Notes: generated from the sequence alone by a model not told the origin. Numbered from the stretch's first letter, positions 42,651 through 54,021 are shown. The stretch is 64,000 bases of DNA from Saccharopolyspora spinosa NRRL 18395 (GCF_000194155.1 NZ_GL877878.1:1-64000), one strand, 5' to 3'. A program made the numbers and translations.

Positions 42651-43808
42651 ATGACAAGCACTGTTATTACTGGAATCGGCGAGCTGACGACGAACGACGA
42701 CGAGCTCGGCACGCTCACCGACGCCGCGCTGGTCATCGGCGGTGACCGGGTCGTCTGGGCCGGGCCCGCGGCTCGCGCCCCGGACGCTGACGAGCGGTTC
42801 GACGCCGCCGGGCGAGCGGTCCTGCCGGGCTGGGTCGACAGCCACACGCACCTGGTGTTCGCCGGGGATCGTACCGCGGAGTTCGCCGCCCGGATGGCCG
42901 GAAAACCCTACCAGGCGGGCGGAATCGCGGTGACGGTAGAGGCGACGCGGGGCGCCACCGACGAGGAACTGGCCGCCAACCTGCGCACGCACATCGCCGA
43001 AGCGGTGGCGCAGGGCACGACGTGCATAGAGACCAAGACCGGCTACGGGTTGACGGTCGCCGACGAGTTGCGGTCGGCGAAGATCGCCGCCGAAGCCGAC
43101 GAGGTCACATTCCTCGGCGCGCACCTCGTGCCAGCGGACGAGGACGCCAACGCCTACGTAGACCTGGTGTGCGGGGAAATGCTCGATGCGGTGGCCCCAC
43201 ACGTCGGTTGGTGCGACGTGTTCTGCGAGACGGGCGCATTCGACGTCGACCAGTCCACGCGGATCCTGGAAGCGGCCAAGGAACGCGGGCTGGGCTTGCG
43301 CGTGCACGGCAACCAGCTCGCGCCCGGGCCCGGCGCGCGGTTGGCCGTCGAGATGGGTGCCGCGAGCGTGGACCACTGCACCTATCTCGCGGAGTCCGAT
43401 GTGGACGCACTGGCCGGATCTGAAACCGTGGCGACGCTGCTGCCCGCTTGTGACCTGTCGACGCGGCAGCCGTTGCCGGACGCCCGGGCGCTCATCGACG
43501 CCGGCACCACGGTTGCCTTGGCATCCAACTGCAATCCCGGTTCTTCCTACACGTCGTCGATGGCGTTCTGTGTGACGACGGCTGTGCTGCAGATGCGGAT
43601 GAGCATCGAGGAAGCGGTGCGCGCGGCGACCTGGGGAGGCGCACGTGCGCTGCGCCGGGAGTCCGGCGATGGCGCGGTCGGAGTGCTCCGGCCCGGCGCA
43701 CGAGCGGACGTCCACATCCTCGACGCCCCGAGCACGACCTGGCTCGCCTACCGCCCCGGCGTCCCCCTCACCCACGCCGTCTGGCGCCGCGGCAACCGGA
43801 TCCGCTGA
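42651..43808 (+). CDS. hutI: Imidazolonepropionase
   Basis: Third step: imidazolone propionate to N-formimino-L-glutamate. 385 residues. Blocks: [17 protein letters not shown] with the zinc His pair, [51 protein letters not shown] and [19 protein letters not shown] use ATG 42651 ([12 protein letters not shown]); an in-frame ATG at 42618 would add 11 residues. Last gene of the hut operon. Confidence 0.95.
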   Translation: MTSTVITGIGELTTNDDELGTLTDAALVIGGDRVVWAGPAARAPDADERFDAAGRAVLPGWVDSHTHLVFAGDRTAEFAARMAGKPYQAGGIAVTVEATRGATDEELAANLRTHIAEAVAQGTTCIETKTGYGLTVADELRSAKIAAEADEVTFLGAHLVPADEDANAYVDLVCGEMLDAVAPHVGWCDVFCETGAFDVDQSTRILEAAKERGLGLRVHGNQLAPGPGARLAVEMGAASVDHCTYLAESDVDALAGSETVATLLPACDLSTRQPLPDARALIDAGTTVALASNCNPGSSYTSSMAFCVTTAVLQMRMSIEEAVRAATWGGARALRRESGDGAVGVLRPGARADVHILDAPSTTWLAYRPGVPLTHAVWRRGNRIR

Positions 43809-43910
43809 ACGCTGGCAGAGAACGGTTGCGCCTGTTCAGGACCCCGCGGGCTATGGGGGCCTGTTCGGGATCTCATTGTGCGGCAGCCGTGCGTCCTCGT
43901 TGTGTGGTGA

Positions 43911-44460
43911 GGAGCGAACGGCCCGTTCGCGCCGGTAGGTGGCGTGAACGGTCCGTTCGCTTCATCCGTTCCGCACGGGGTTTGTGCTGTGGCGGTGTGG
44001 AGCGAACGGCCCGTTTGTGTCGGTAGGTGGCGTGGATGGTCCGTTCGCTTGGGCGTTAACAAGCGCCCACGCGGAAGGTCCCAAATGATCTCCGCAAGAT
44101 CCCCGTCGAACACCACGCGGCCTTGGTCCAGCACCGCGACGTGGTCGGCCACCGCAGCCACGTCCTTGGGGAGGTGTGTGCTGACCAGAACCGTCTGACG
44201 CCGCGCCAAATCAACGATCACGTCCCGTAGACCAGCACGTTGGCGTGGATCCAACCAAACTGTCGGGTCTGCGAGCAACAAAACTGTAGGTGAGTTCAAC
44301 AGCGCCCGGGCGATCCCCAAACTGCGTGGCGTGGATGGTCCGTTCGCCTCATCCCTTCCGCACCGGGTTTGTGCTGTGGTGGTGTGGAGCGAACGGCCTG
44401 TTTGTGTCGGTTGGTGGCGTGGATGGTCCGTTCGCCTCATTCACGTGGGCCGTTCGTCTC
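43911..44460. repeat. Array of about 88-bp repeats rich in GAACGG/CCGTTC palindromes
   Basis: Unit starts GGAGCGAACGG occur at 43911, 43999 and 44386, and a partial unit ends just before 44386. The first two starts are 88 bp apart. Each unit holds two palindromes of the type GAACGG-N-CCGTTC and a run GGGTTTGTGCTGTGG. The second unit is cut at about 44057 by gene debris and the pattern resumes at about 44326. This is not a CRISPR: there are no unique spacers of even length. Confidence 0.65.
44084..44323 (-). pseudogene. ABC transporter ATPase fragment
   Basis: About 80 residues of an ABC ATPase, from just after the signature (SLGIARALLNSPTVLLLADPT) to after the switch region (VLVSTHLPKDVAAVADHVAVL). 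The Walker B reads LLLADPT instead of LLLDEPT and the D-loop reads WLDP. No Walker A or full signature is present. It is embedded in the 88-bp repeat array and is plainly dead. Confidence 0.75.
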
Positions 44461-44474
44461 GGCACCACGCCCCG

Positions 44475-44654
44475 GGCGATCCCTACCGGATCGTGCTGCA
44501 ACGCCTCGGTGCCGTCGCGGGCGATGCCCTGTTCATCGGCGACACCGCCGGCCGTGTCGCCGCCGCCGAGGAACTCCGTCTGACAGGGCACCACTACACA
44601 GGCTCGGCCGACACCATCGCCAGGATCGCCCGATTCCTCATGGCAGACGAATAG
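44475..44654 (+). pseudogene. HAD-family hydrolase C-terminal fragment
   Basis: About 59 residues matching the end of a HAD hydrolase: PYRIVLQRLGAVAGDALFIG followed by DTAGRVAAAEEL, where the family has the GD-x3-D motif IV, then a final helix IARIARFLMADE. The catalytic Asp motif I is absent, and upstream sequence is repeat, so this is a truncated remnant. Confidence 0.65.
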
Positions 44655-44754
44655 ATCCGCGTTACCCGCGGCACATCCAGCCAGCGGGTAACACCTCCGT
44701 CCACACTGGACCACGGTAAGCGGCCATTCGGCGAAACTTCCTGGTCAACGCGTG

Positions 44755-45681
44755 CTAGGGGACCGCTTCCTCGCGACGGGCGGTCCCGTGTTCCCTGTTC
44801 ACCAGCAGCGCATCCAGCACGACGCGGACCAGCGGATGGTCCTCCCGCCCACACTGGACCGCGGCGAAGACGCGGCGGGTCGGCGGCCTGCCCACGACCG
44901 GTAGCGCAACCACGCCCTGACCACCAGCGATGGCCGTGCGGGGTACCAGCGCGACACCGGTGCCCGCCGCGACCAGCGCCACCACGGCGTGGAAATCATC
45001 GGAAGTGTGCGCGATGTTCGGGACGAAACCCGCGTTCTCGCAGCACACCTGCGCTACCGCCCGGCACGGGTTGCCCGGCAGCGGCGCGATCCAGTCGTCG
45101 TCGCGGAGCTCGTCGAGCGCGACGGCGTCCGCTGCGCTGAGCCGATGCTGCGGTGGCAGCACGACGTCGAACGGCTCGGCGTAGAGCGGAAACCGGCTCA
45201 CCCGCCGGGCATCGGCCTGCAGCGTCGAGGTGTACTCCATCGAGATCGCGATGTCGATCTCCCCGGCCAGCAGCATCATGAGGCTGTTGTGTGCCTCGGC
45301 ATCGCGTACCAGCACCCGCACATCGGGTGCCTGCTGCCGCAACGCGACGATCGACGGCGCCACGAACTGGGTGATCGCCGACGCGAACGACGCCACCTCC
45401 ACCGTGCCGACGATGCCCGCCGCGCAGGCCGCCAAGCTCGCCTCCGCTCGCTCCAACTCGGCCAGCACCGCCTTGGCGTGCTCGACCAGCAGCTCACCGG
45501 CCGCGGTTAGCCGGACACGACGACCCTGCCGGACCAGCAGAGACTGCCCGACCTCGTTCTCGAACGCGGTGAGCTGCTGCGACACCGCCGACGGCGTCAG
45601 GTACAGCTTCTCCGCAGCAGCGCGCACGGTGCCGTGGTCGGCGAGCGCGCGGAGCACCAGAAGCCGCCGCGGGTCAATCAC
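44755..45681 (-). CDS. LysR-family transcriptional regulator
   Basis: 308 residues. N-terminal LysR winged helix: [36 protein letters not shown] periplasmic-binding-like effector domain follows ([33 protein letters not shown]). Its start overlaps the kbl stop by four bases, so it is the last gene of a tdh-kbl-lysR operon on the minus strand. It may regulate this operon, but no operator was identified and its effector is unknown. Confidence 0.9.
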   Translation of the reverse strand: MIDPRRLLVLRALADHGTVRAAAEKLYLTPSAVSQQLTAFENEVGQSLLVRQGRRVRLTAAGELLVEHAKAVLAELERAEASLAACAAGIVGTVEVASFASAITQFVAPSIVALRQQAPDVRVLVRDAEAHNSLMMLLAGEIDIAISMEYTSTLQADARRVSRFPLYAEPFDVVLPPQHRLSAADAVALDELRDDDWIAPLPGNPCRAVAQVCCENAGFVPNIAHTSDDFHAVVALVAAGTGVALVPRTAIAGGQGVVALPVVGRPPTRRVFAAVQCGREDHPLVRVVLDALLVNREHGTARREEAVP

Positions 45682-46865
45682 TGGGCGATGGTACCCATCC
45701 GTTCGCGGGCCGCGACGAACGCCGAAACCGCGCGTTCCACGTCGTCGGTACGGTGCGCGGCCGACATCTGGGTGCGGATGCGGGCCTTGCCCACGGGCAC
45801 CACCGGGTAGGAAAAGCCGATGACGTAGACGCCCTCCGCCAGCAGCAAGTCCGCCATCTGCGCGGCCTCGGCAGCGTCGCCGATCATCACCGGAATGATC
45901 GGGTGCTCACCCGGCAGCAGGTCGAAGCCCTCCTCCGCCATGCGGCGCCGGAACAGCGCACTGTTGTCCCGCAGCCGCTTCCGCAACTCCGGCTGCGCGG
46001 CCACCAAGTCCAGCGCGGCCAGCGAAGCCGCCACGATCGACGGCGCGAGCGAGTTCGAGAACAGGTAAGGCCGGGAGCGCTGCCGCAACAGCTCGACGAT
46101 CTCGGCCCGCCCGGACACGTAGCCGCCGCTGGCCCCGCCGAGCGCCTTGCCCAGCGTCCCGGTGACGACGTCGACCCGGTCGGAGACGCCGAACAGGTCC
46201 GGGGTGCCCGCCCCGGTCGGCCCGGTGAACCCGACCGCGTGCGAATCGTCGACCATCACCAGCGCCCCGTACTTCTCGGCGAGCGCGCAGATTTCGTCCA
46301 GCGGCGCCAGGTAGCCGTCCATCGAGAACACGCCATCGGTGACGACGAGCTTGCGCCGCGCGTCGGCGTTCTCCTGCAACAGCCGCTCCAGGTCGGCCAT
46401 GTCGCGATTCCGGTACCGGCCGCGGCGGGCCTTGGACAGCCGGATGCCGTCGATGATGCTCGCGTGGTTGAGCTCATCGGAGATCACCGCGTCGCGATCG
46501 TCGAGCAGGGTCTCGAAAACCCCGCCGTTGGCGTCGAAGCACGAGCTGTACAGGATCGTGTCATCGGTGCCGAGGAACCTCGAGAGCCGCCGCTCCAACT
46601 CTTTGTGCGGGGCCTGCGTGCCGCAGATGAATCGCACCGAAGCCATCCCGAAACCCCACTTCGCCAGCGCCTCCTCGGCGGCGGCGAGCAGCGCGGGATG
46701 ATCCGCCAAGCCCAGGTAGTTGTTGGCGCAGAAGTTCAGCAGCTCGGCGCCGCCGACACTCACTCGCGCGCTTTGCGGCGAATCCAGCACCCGCTCGTCC
46801 TTGTACAGCCCGGCGGCCCGGATCTCGGCCAGCTCGGCCCGGACGTCGTCAGCGATCGTGTACAT
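45678..46865 (-). CDS. kbl: 2-amino-3-ketobutyrate coenzyme A ligase (glycine C-acetyltransferase)
   Basis: PLP enzyme that splits 2-amino-3-ketobutyrate with CoA into glycine and acetyl-CoA, completing threonine breakdown. 395 residues. Blocks: [17 protein letters not shown], the Asp/His in [18 protein letters not shown], and the PLP lysine in [18 protein letters not shown]. Start and stop overlap with tdh (46865) and lysR (45681), so the three are co-translated. Confidence 0.95.
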   Translation of the reverse strand: MYTIADDVRAELAEIRAAGLYKDERVLDSPQSARVSVGGAELLNFCANNYLGLADHPALLAAAEEALAKWGFGMASVRFICGTQAPHKELERRLSRFLGTDDTILYSSCFDANGGVFETLLDDRDAVISDELNHASIIDGIRLSKARRGRYRNRDMADLERLLQENADARRKLVVTDGVFSMDGYLAPLDEICALAEKYGALVMVDDSHAVGFTGPTGAGTPDLFGVSDRVDVVTGTLGKALGGASGGYVSGRAEIVELLRQRSRPYLFSNSLAPSIVAASLAALDLVAAQPELRKRLRDNSALFRRRMAEEGFDLLPGEHPIIPVMIGDAAEAAQMADLLLAEGVYVIGFSYPVVPVGKARIRTQMSAAHRTDDVERAVSAFVAARERMGTIAQ

Positions 46866-47905
46866 CAGGCGGACCCCTTCGTTGTCCAGTCAAGGATGAC
46901 CTTGCCGCAGCGACCGCTGCGAGCCGTCTCGAACGCCTCGGCGTGCTCCGTGTACGGGAAGCGGTGCGTGATCACCGGCGTCAGGTCCAGCCCGGACTCC
47001 AGCAGCACCGACATCGAGTACCAGGTCTCGAACATCTCGCGCCCGTAGATGCCCTTGACGGTGAGCATCTTGAACACCACCGCGCTCCAGTCCAGCGAGA
47101 AGTCCTCGGCCGGCAGCCCCAGCATCGCGATCCGGCCGCCGTGCGCCATGTTCGCCACGACCTCCCGCAACGCCTCGGGCTTCCCGGAAACCTCCATCGC
47201 CACGTCGAAGCCCTCGCTCAGCCCGAGCTGTTGCTGCGCGTCGGCGACCCGCGCCTGCGAAACGTCCACGGCAAGATCCACACCGACGCGGCGCGCCAGC
47301 TCCAACCGGTGCGCGCTGATGTCGGTGATCACCACGTGCCGCGCGCCCGCGTGCTTGGCCACGCTCGCCGCCATCAACCCGATCGGTCCGGCACCGGTGA
47401 TCAGCACGTCCTCGCCGACGACCGGGAAGCTGAGCGCGGTGTGCACCGCGTTGCCGAACGGGTCGAAGATCGCCGCCACGTCCGGATCGACCTCGCCGCG
47501 ATGAACCCAGACGTTCTGCTCCGGCAGCACCGCGAACTCGGCGAACGCGCCGTTGCGGTGCACCCCGAGACCTTCCGCGTGCGCGCACAGATGACGACGG
47601 CCGGCGAGGCAGTTGCGGCACATGCCGCACACCAGGTGACCCTCGCCGCTGACGAAGTCGCCGACCGCTGCCCGGGTGACCGCAGCACCGGTGGCCACCA
47701 CCTCACCGGCGAATTCGTGCCCCACCACAAGCGGGGTCGGCACGGTGCGGGCCGCCCACTCGTCCCACGACGCGATGTGCAGGTCCGTGCCACAGATCCC
47801 GGTGCGCATCACCCGCACCACGACCTCGTCCGGGCCGGGCGCCGGGTCGGGGAATTCGGTCAGCTCCAGGCCGGGCGCGGGTGAGGTCTTCACCAGAGCG
47901 CGCAA
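46865..47905 (-). CDS. tdh: L-threonine 3-dehydrogenase
   Basis: Zinc-dependent medium-chain dehydrogenase: L-threonine plus NAD+ to 2-amino-3-ketobutyrate. 346 residues from TTG 47905, which has GGAGG at ideal spacing; upstream in-frame codons look non-coding. Catalytic zinc site in GICGTDLHI and [10 protein letters not shown], structural zinc in [18 protein letters not shown] site in [20 protein letters not shown]. First gene of the operon with kbl. Confidence 0.95.
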   Translation of the reverse strand: MRALVKTSPAPGLELTEFPDPAPGPDEVVVRVMRTGICGTDLHIASWDEWAARTVPTPLVVGHEFAGEVVATGAAVTRAAVGDFVSGEGHLVCGMCRNCLAGRRHLCAHAEGLGVHRNGAFAEFAVLPEQNVWVHRGEVDPDVAAIFDPFGNAVHTALSFPVVGEDVLITGAGPIGLMAASVAKHAGARHVVITDISAHRLELARRVGVDLAVDVSQARVADAQQQLGLSEGFDVAMEVSGKPEALREVVANMAHGGRIAMLGLPAEDFSLDWSAVVFKMLTVKGIYGREMFETWYSMSVLLESGLDLTPVITHRFPYTEHAEAFETARSGRCGKVILDWTTKGSA

Positions 47906-48015
47906 GGTTCCTCCGCTCTCGACGGCTTGTCGCAACGGAGTCTGTCCCGGTGCGGTGGGCAGGTCCATCGCGACTTTCTGCACTGGCTGGTTAGCGGCAC
48001 TGCACAGCACGACGA

Positions 48016-48042
48016 GCCCCACCCGCCTTCGACGAGTGGGGC
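48016..48042. terminator. Hairpin downstream of the secreted-protein gene
   Basis: GCCCCACCCG / CGAGTGGGGC, one mismatch in ten pairs, 18 bases past the stop at 48060 on the minus strand. Confidence 0.45.
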
Positions 48043-48059
48043 GCGGCGCCGCCGGATGG

Positions 48060-48365
48060 TCATCCCTTCCAGGACGACCCGCCCTGCAGCGTCTGTGCCT
48101 GCTGGGTGGACGACTGGAAGTGCTGCTGCCCGCGCGGGGTGGACGACTGGGTGTGGTGCTGTTGCGTTTTCTGGTGCTTGTGCTGCTCGTTCACGCTCAC
48201 CTGGCCGTGCTTGGTCGGCCCCTGCGGCCCGTCGACGGCACCGGCGATAGCGGCGAGGATCTGGTCCGGGGTCGACGGCTGCGGGGCGTCGCTGGCCGCG
48301 GCCGTTCCGGCAGCCCCCAGCGCGGCGAGACCAGTGAGCAGGGCGCCGGCGAGAAGACGTCGCAT
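48060..48365 (-). CDS. Small secreted Gln/His-rich protein
   Basis: 101 residues from ATG 48365 ([20 protein letters not shown]): a clear signal peptide ending near TAAAS, then a short conserved-looking stretch ([19 protein letters not shown]) and a low-complexity tail rich in Gln, His, Ser and Thr ([26 protein letters not shown]). The upstream frame to 48416 adds no signal character. The histidines could bind metal, but that is only a suggestion. No family recognised. Confidence 0.65.
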   Translation of the reverse strand: MRRLLAGALLTGLAALGAAGTAAASDAPQPSTPDQILAAIAGAVDGPQGPTKHGQVSVNEQHKHQKTQQHHTQSSTPRGQQHFQSSTQQAQTLQGGSSWKG

Positions 48366-48521
48366 GAAAATCCTCCGAAGTGCGTTGGAATTGCCAGCGC
48401 CGAGGCGATCACACATCGGCCGTGCTCGCCGCGCACATCACTCCGTAGTGGATCAAGCACCCCGCCCAGCCACCCGGCCAGGGGAGCACCCCTCGACTCA
48501 TCCGCCGCGCCGGTCCAGAGC

Positions 48522-48681
48522 AAGGGAACCTTCCCGTCGCCAACGGTCGCGCATGAGCGACGCGAGCAAGGGAACCTTCCTGGCACAGCAAGTCTGCGGA
48601 AGCGGCTGTGGGGGAAGGGAACCTTCCTGTCTACGGCCACGGTTCGGGGCGCGGCGGGTTGGAGGAAGGGAACCTTCCTGT
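48522..48681. repeat. Four clustered AAGGGAACCTTCC motifs
   Basis: Copies at about 48522-48535, 48568-48582, 48614-48630 and 48661-48681, each an imperfect palindrome of the form AAGGGAACCTTCCTG and spaced by 46-47 bases. They belong to the dispersed family described in the findings. The wider interval 48366-49201 (about 830 bases) shows no convincing gene; its open frames lack protein-like composition. Confidence 0.7.
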
Positions 48682-49201
48682 CGTGCGCGGCGCCGGTCAC
48701 GGGTTCTGGGTGGTGGGTGCTGCCGGCGGACCTGCGGCGACGGCGACAGGTGGCCGACGACGCGTGCGGCCAGATCGCGCCCGAGCTCGAGGAATGGGCA
48801 GACGAGGCGAGGCCGCAGCCCGCTGGGCAACCCGGGAAACCGGGCCATTCCACGTCGAGCTGCAAAGCGCGCGGGGCGGCATGTGCCGCGCCAACTGGCC
48901 GGTCGCACCCGGAGAGCAAACGTCCAGACCGGCAGCCTTCACGAGTGCCTGCTCCGCTTTGCTCCGCCGATGGCCGGCGATCAGCATCAGCGACCAGGCT
49001 TCAGGAGCGCGAAAGGCGTGCGGATCTTGTTCCCGCAGGCGGCGCGGCGAGGTGGACGACGTTCTCAGCGCCGAAAACTGCTAGCAGGCCCTCGCGCGCG
49101 ATCATTCGGATTCGTCCTCGTGGCCGCGGCGCCGAGAGGGGACGAGCCCTGCTGCCACGGGCGTGGTCGGGGCAGGGCTCTTCCAGTTGTGGCTTTCGCC
49201 G

Positions 49202-49378
49202 TCACTCGTCGTCGGCGTCGTCGCGGGCGAGAAAGGTGGCGAGGCGTTCGGTGGCATCCTCGAAATCGGGGTTGAGGTCCACGAAGGCCCGCATCCGGTC
49301 GGCGACCCAGGCCAACGTGACCTCGTCGTCACCGCGACGATCTTCGAGTTCCTCAATGCCGCGGTCGGTGAAGTACAC
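49202..49378 (-). CDS. DUF6104-family small protein downstream of kgd
   Basis: A 58-residue gene. It encodes VYFTDRGIEELEDRRGDDEV, then TLAWVADRMRAFVDLNPDFE, and ends in an acidic tail LARDDADDE. This matches my recollection of the short actinobacterial family DUF6104. The start is GTG 49378, preceded by AGGAGGACAC; the stop is at 49202. It lies downstream of kgd on the same strand, 330 bases away and beyond the kgd terminator. Function unknown. Confidence 0.75.
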   Translation of the reverse strand: MYFTDRGIEELEDRRGDDEVTLAWVADRMRAFVDLNPDFEDATERLATFLARDDADDE

Positions 49379-49486
49379 CGTGTCCTCCTAATTTTGTTCG
49401 TCCGTGACCGGTGCGATCAGGGTTGGCAGAACAGCAGAGTACGAAACGCCTCGATGGACGCAGCACTGGAACCACGAGTGTTCGGT

Positions 49487-49610
49487 GGAAGGTTCCCGTG
49501 CTCCACGGCCGTTTCCGGCCTGTCCGCCGGAGACCGGGAGCCGAACTCTATGCCGCCGCCCCGAACTGCTCCCAGCCGGGGAGCCTGAAGTGAAGATGGA
49601 AACCTTCCTG
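49487..49610. repeat. Two GGAAGGTTCCC-type motifs
   Basis: GGAAGGTTCCC at 49487-49497 and GGAAACCTTCCTG at 49598-49610, in the gap between the DUF6104 gene and the kgd terminator (49379-49655). No gene is visible in this gap. Confidence 0.6.
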
Positions 49611-49655
49611 TAACCCACAAGTCGCCGCGGCGCGGGTTCGGCAGTGGCACAGCGC

Positions 49656-49694
49656 AAAAACGGGCCGCCGGTTCCGGGTGGAACCGGCGGCCCG
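49656..49694 (-). terminator. Intrinsic terminator of kgd
   Basis: A 15-bp perfect stem (49661-49675 with 49680-49694, CGGGCCGCCGGTTCC) and loop GGGT, followed on the minus strand by TTTTT (AAAAA at 49656-49660). It begins 13 bases past the kgd stop at 49708. Confidence 0.85.
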
Positions 49695-49707
49695 CTCCAG
49701 CCGCGGA

Positions 49708-52700
49708 TCAGGCGAAGGCGTTCTGCACGACCTCGGCCTGCTCGACCTCGTGGACCTTGGCAAGACCGGTGGCCGGGGCGGCCATCGGACGGCGCGAGAC
49801 CCGCTGCAGCTTGCCGACCAGCTGCGGGAACAGATCCGGCAGGGCCAGGCCCAGGAACGGCCAGGCACCCTGGTTGGCTGGCTCTTCCTGCGTCCACCGG
49901 ATCGACGTGGCGTTGGAGTACCGCTCGAACAGCGTGCCCAGCTTGCGGTGCGGCAGCGGGTAGAGCTGCTCCAGCCGGACGATCGCGGTGTCGGTGATGC
50001 CGTGCTTGTCCCGGTGCGCCGCCAACTCGTAGTACAGCTTGCCGGTGCACAGCACCACGTTTCGCACCGCAGCCGGGTCGGGCTGCGTCGGGTCGTCGAT
50101 CACCGAGGTGAACTTGCCTTCGGTGAAGTCCTCGACCGGGCTGGTCGCGGCCTTCAACCGCAGCATCGACTTCGGCGTGAACACCACCAGCGGGCGGTGG
50201 ATGCCGTCCAGCGCGTGACGGCGCAGCAGGTGGAAGTAGTTCGCCGGAGTCGAAGGCATCGCGACCGTCATCGACCCCTCGGCGCACAGCTGCAGCCACC
50301 GCTCGATGCGACCGGAAGTGTGGTCCGGGCCCTGGCCCTCGTGCCCGTGCGGCAGCAGCATGACCACGTCGGACCGCTGGCCCCACTTCGCCTCACCGGA
50401 CGAGATGAACTCGTCGATGATCGACTGGGCGCCGTTGAAGAAGTCGCCGAACTGCGCTTCCCACAGCACCAAGGAGTCGGGGTTGCCGACCGAGTAGCCG
50501 TACTCGAAGCCCACGGCCGCGAACTCCGACAGCGCCGAGTCGTAGACCAGGAACTTCGCCTGGTCGTCCGACAGGTTCTGCAACGGAGTGAACTCGGAGT
50601 TGTCCTTGCGGTCGATGAGCACCGAGTGCCGCTGGACGAACGTGCCTCGCCGGCTGTCCTGACCCGTCAGGCGGACCTGGCGGCCCTCCATGACCAGCGA
50701 GCCGAACGCCAGCAGCTCGCCGAAGGCCCAGTCGATGCCGCCCTCGCGGCCCATCTTCGCGCGCCGCTCCAGCACCGGCTTGACCCGCGGGTGCGGGGTG
50801 AAGCCCTCGGGCAGGTTGATGTGCGAATCAGCGATGTGCTCCAAGGTCTCCTGCGGGATCGCGGTCGTCAGTCCACGCGGCACCAGCTGCTCGGACTCAA
50901 CCGACGGGCTCGGCGCCGGCGGGTGCTTCTCCAACTCGCGGACCTCGTTGAACACGTGCTCCAGCTGAGCGGCGTAGTCCTTCAGAGCCTTCTCGGCCTC
51001 TTCGACGGTGATGTCGCCGCGGCCGATCAGAGCCTCGGTGTAGACCTTGCGGACGCTGCGCATCTTGTCGATCGCGTCGTAGATCTTCGGCTGCGTCATC
51101 GACGGGTCGTCGCCCTCGTTGTGCCCGCGGCGGCGGTAGCAGACCATGTCGATCACGACGTCCTTGCCGAACGCCTGGCGGTACGCCACGGCCAGCTTGG
51201 CGACCCAGACACAGGCCTCCGGGTCGTCACCGTTGACGTGGAACACCGGGGCACCGATCATCTTCGCCACGTCGGTGCAGTACTTGCTGGAGCGCGAGTG
51301 CTCCGGCGCAGTGGTGTAACCGACCTGGTTGTTGACGATCACGTGCACCGTGCCACCGGTGCGGTAGCCCCGCAGCAGCGACAGGTTCAGCGTCTCGGCG
51401 ACCACGCCCTGACCGGCGAACGCGGCGTCACCGTGCAGCAGCACCGGCAAGACGGTGAAGCCCTCCTGGCCCTTGTCCAGGATGTCCTGCTTGGCGCGGA
51501 CGATGCCCTCGAGCACCGGGTCGACGGCTTCCAGGTGCGACGGGTTCGACGTCAGCGACACCTTCGTCTCGCCGTCGCCGAACATCCGGAAGTACTTGCC
51601 CTCGGCACCGAGGTGGTACTTGACGTCGCCGGAACCGTGCGCCTGCCCGGGGTCCAGGTTGCCCTCGAACTCCCGGAAGATCTGCGAGATCGGCTTGCCG
51701 ACGATGTTGGCCAGCACGTTCAGCCGACCGCGGTGCGGCATGCCGATGACGACCTCGTCGAGCTCGTGCGCCGCCGAGGTGTCCAGCACTGCGTCCAGCA
51801 GCGGCACCACGGTCTCGGCGCCTTCCAGCGAGAACCGCTTCTGCCCGACGTACTTGGTCTGCAGGAACGTCTCGAACGCCTCGGCCGCGTTGAGCTTCGA
51901 CAGGATGTACTTCTGCTCGGACGGCTCGGGCTTGGTGTGCGGCTTCTCGACCCGCTGCTGCAGCCATTCGCGCTCGTCGGGTTCGAGGATGTGCATGTAC
52001 TCGACGCCGACAGTGCGGCAGTAGGAGTCGCGTAGCACGCCCAGTACGTCGCGGAGCTTCATGTGCTCTTTGCCGGCGAAGCCGCCGACGGCGAACTCCC
52101 GGTCCAGGTCCCACAGGGTGAGGCTGTGCGAGAGGACGTCGAGGTCCTCGTGCCGCCGCTGCCGGTAGTTCAGCGGGTCGATGTCGGCCATCAGGTGGCC
52201 GCGGGTGCGGTACGCGTCGATCAGCTCAAGCACGCGGGCGGTCTTGTCCACCGCGCCCTCGGGGATGTCCTGCGTCCAGCGCACCGGCTCGTACGGGATG
52301 CGCAGCGAGGCGAAGATGTCGTCGAAGAACCCGTCCTCGCCCAGCAGCAGCTGGTGCATCTTGCGGAGGAAGTCGCCGGACTCCGCACCCTGGATGACCC
52401 GGTGGTCGTAGGTGGACGTCAGCGTCACGATCTTGCTGATGCCCATGTCGACCAGCGTCTTCTCGCTGGCGCCCTGGAACTCCGCCGGGTAGTCCATCGC
52501 GCCGACGCCGATGATCGCGCTCTGACCCTTGGTCAGCCGCGGCACCGAGTGGTTGGTGCCGGACGGGCCGGGGTTGGTCAGCGAGACCGTGGTGCCGGCG
52601 AAGTCGTCGGCGGTCAGGGCGTTGCTGCGGGCCTTGCGGATGATGTCCTCGTAGGCCTGCCAGAACTGGTGGAACGTCATGTCCTCGCAGCCCTTGATGG

Positions 52701-53385
52701 AGGCGACCACGAGGTTGCGAGACCCGTCCTTGGCCGGCATGTCGATCGCCAGGCCCAGGTTGATGTGCTCCGGCGTGACGGCAGCGGGCTTGCCCTTGGC
52801 GTCCTCGCCGTAGTGGCGGTTCATGTTCGGGAAGTCCCGGACCGCCCGGATCAGCGCATAGCCGATCAGGTGCGTGAAGGAGACCTTGCCGCCCTTGTTC
52901 CGCTTGAGGTGGTTGTTGATGACGATGCGGTTGTCGAACAGCAGCTTGGCCGGCACCGCGCGCACGCTCGTCGCGGTCGGCACGGTCAGCGACTGATCCA
53001 TGTTCTTGGCGATCGCGGCAGCGGCCCCGCGAAGCGTCTTGACGTCCCCGCCGGCCTGCGGCTCCTTCACCGGAGCGGCCTTGGCAGCCTGCTGCGGCGA
53101 CGGCTTGGGCGCGGGCTTGCTCGCCGGGGGCGCGGTCGTGGCGGTGGCTGGCGGGGCCTGACCATTGGTCGCACTGGGGCGCGTCGCCGTGGCCGTAGTC
53201 GTCGGAGCCGCTGCAGCGGCGGACGCAGCAGCGGTGTTCTCGGTTGCTGCCTGGCCCGGCTTGTAGTCGGCGAAGAATTCGTGCCACGCCGAGTCTACGG
53301 AGGTGGGATCGTGGAGGAACTGTTCGTACATCTCCTCGATCAACCACTCGTTGGGGCCGAACTGTGACGCAGGGCTGCTGGACAC
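49708..53385 (-). CDS. kgd: Multifunctional 2-oxoglutarate decarboxylase/dehydrogenase (Kgd, fused E2-E1)
   Basis: TCA-cycle enzyme of Actinobacteria that joins an E2-type acyltransferase core to the thiamin-diphosphate E1. 1225 residues from GTG 53385 ([19 protein letters not shown]), matching the mycobacterial length. Order: N-terminal E1 helix, Ala/Pro/Thr-rich linker (about 45-105), E2 catalytic core ending in [19 protein letters not shown], then E1o with [36 protein letters not shown] and [16 protein letters not shown]. There is no lipoyl domain, as in the family. A strong terminator follows. Confidence 0.97.
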   Translation of the reverse strand: MSSSPASQFGPNEWLIEEMYEQFLHDPTSVDSAWHEFFADYKPGQAATENTAAASAAAAAPTTTATATRPSATNGQAPPATATTAPPASKPAPKPSPQQAAKAAPVKEPQAGGDVKTLRGAAAAIAKNMDQSLTVPTATSVRAVPAKLLFDNRIVINNHLKRNKGGKVSFTHLIGYALIRAVRDFPNMNRHYGEDAKGKPAAVTPEHINLGLAIDMPAKDGSRNLVVASIKGCEDMTFHQFWQAYEDIIRKARSNALTADDFAGTTVSLTNPGPSGTNHSVPRLTKGQSAIIGVGAMDYPAEFQGASEKTLVDMGISKIVTLTSTYDHRVIQGAESGDFLRKMHQLLLGEDGFFDDIFASLRIPYEPVRWTQDIPEGAVDKTARVLELIDAYRTRGHLMADIDPLNYRQRRHEDLDVLSHSLTLWDLDREFAVGGFAGKEHMKLRDVLGVLRDSYCRTVGVEYMHILEPDEREWLQQRVEKPHTKPEPSEQKYILSKLNAAEAFETFLQTKYVGQKRFSLEGAETVVPLLDAVLDTSAAHELDEVVIGMPHRGRLNVLANIVGKPISQIFREFEGNLDPGQAHGSGDVKYHLGAEGKYFRMFGDGETKVSLTSNPSHLEAVDPVLEGIVRAKQDILDKGQEGFTVLPVLLHGDAAFAGQGVVAETLNLSLLRGYRTGGTVHVIVNNQVGYTTAPEHSRSSKYCTDVAKMIGAPVFHVNGDDPEACVWVAKLAVAYRQAFGKDVVIDMVCYRRRGHNEGDDPSMTQPKIYDAIDKMRSVRKVYTEALIGRGDITVEEAEKALKDYAAQLEHVFNEVRELEKHPPAPSPSVESEQLVPRGLTTAIPQETLEHIADSHINLPEGFTPHPRVKPVLERRAKMGREGGIDWAFGELLAFGSLVMEGRQVRLTGQDSRRGTFVQRHSVLIDRKDNSEFTPLQNLSDDQAKFLVYDSALSEFAAVGFEYGYSVGNPDSLVLWEAQFGDFFNGAQSIIDEFISSGEAKWGQRSDVVMLLPHGHEGQGPDHTSGRIERWLQLCAEGSMTVAMPSTPANYFHLLRRHALDGIHRPLVVFTPKSMLRLKAATSPVEDFTEGKFTSVIDDPTQPDPAAVRNVVLCTGKLYYELAAHRDKHGITDTAIVRLEQLYPLPHRKLGTLFERYSNATSIRWTQEEPANQGAWPFLGLALPDLFPQLVGKLQRVSRRPMAAPATGLAKVHEVEQAEVVQNAFA

Positions 53386-53780
53386 GGCTGGCGTTCGCCT
53401 CGATCCATATGCTCGTGATTTACAGACACACTCAGGTACCAGGCTAGCGGCCCGATTCGCGAGGTTGACACACAGTACGGCCGTTCGTTCGACGAGGTCG
53501 GTCACAAAATCGATCAGGAAAGACCAGCTTGCGGGGAATGAGCCCCGGTCCACTCGCGTCAATGATCATCGACCGCACTCGAAATGCCCCACTCGAAGTC
53601 GACTTTGCTCGGTACTGCTCCATCTGGGTTTTCGTCCAACACCAGTATGACGTTTCATCGACACGCTGTGTTCCTGTCCTGTGGGCGAGGTTTCTCGCAT
53701 TTCGGACAGCGCGGCACTCCAGTCCCACTCGCCCCGGGGCGGTGTGACGAATCCCGCTCGCGGTTGCGGAGCGTGTCCGA

Positions 53781-54008
53781 AAAGTTCCCTTCCGTGCGCC
53801 TCTGAGTCTCTGCCGTCCGCTGCGGGGTGGTGACAGGAAGGTTCCCTTCCACCACTCCAGCGCCACGCCGAGACGCTTGGGCGTGGAATGACGGGAAGGT
53901 TGCCTTCCTCACATCACACGGGCCGGTGTGGATGGGTGGATGGCGGGAAGGTTCTCTCGTCACAGGGGCCACGTGCGTGACCGCAGGCTCGTGACAGGAA
54001 GGTTCTCC
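53781..54008. repeat. Five GGAAGGTTCCC-type motifs upstream of kgd
   Basis: Copies at about 53781-53793, 53835-53850, 53893-53908, 53944-53956 and 53995-54008, spaced by 51-58 bases. Two are near-perfect palindromes (AGGAAGGTTCCCTTCC; GGGAAGGTTGCCTTCC). They fill half of the 636-base gap 53386-54021 between kgd and the exporter gene, in which I see no gene. Confidence 0.7.
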
Positions 54009-54021
54009 TGCTCGCGTCCGG

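Noticed and set aside
41043..43775. 910-codon minus-strand open frame opposite hutF/hutI
   Set aside because: High-GC antisense shadow; the sense strand has complete, well-motifed enzymes and the antisense product has no domain character.
43911..44460. CRISPR array
   Set aside because: Repeat unit is about 88 bp with internal palindromes, there are no unique spacers of constant length, and no cas genes are nearby.
48522..48681. CRISPR or tandem-repeat gene at the four AAGGGAACCTTCC copies
   Set aside because: The conserved part is only about 15 bases, the intervening sequence is not spacer-like, and no cas gene or long repeat protein is present.
48697..48987. 96-codon minus-strand frame in the gap after the secreted protein
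   Set aside because: Low-complexity Arg/Pro/Ala product without ribosome binding site; overlapping frames on both strands look equally random.
49678..52035. 785-codon plus-strand frame inside kgd
   Set aside because: Antisense shadow of a confidently identified enzyme.
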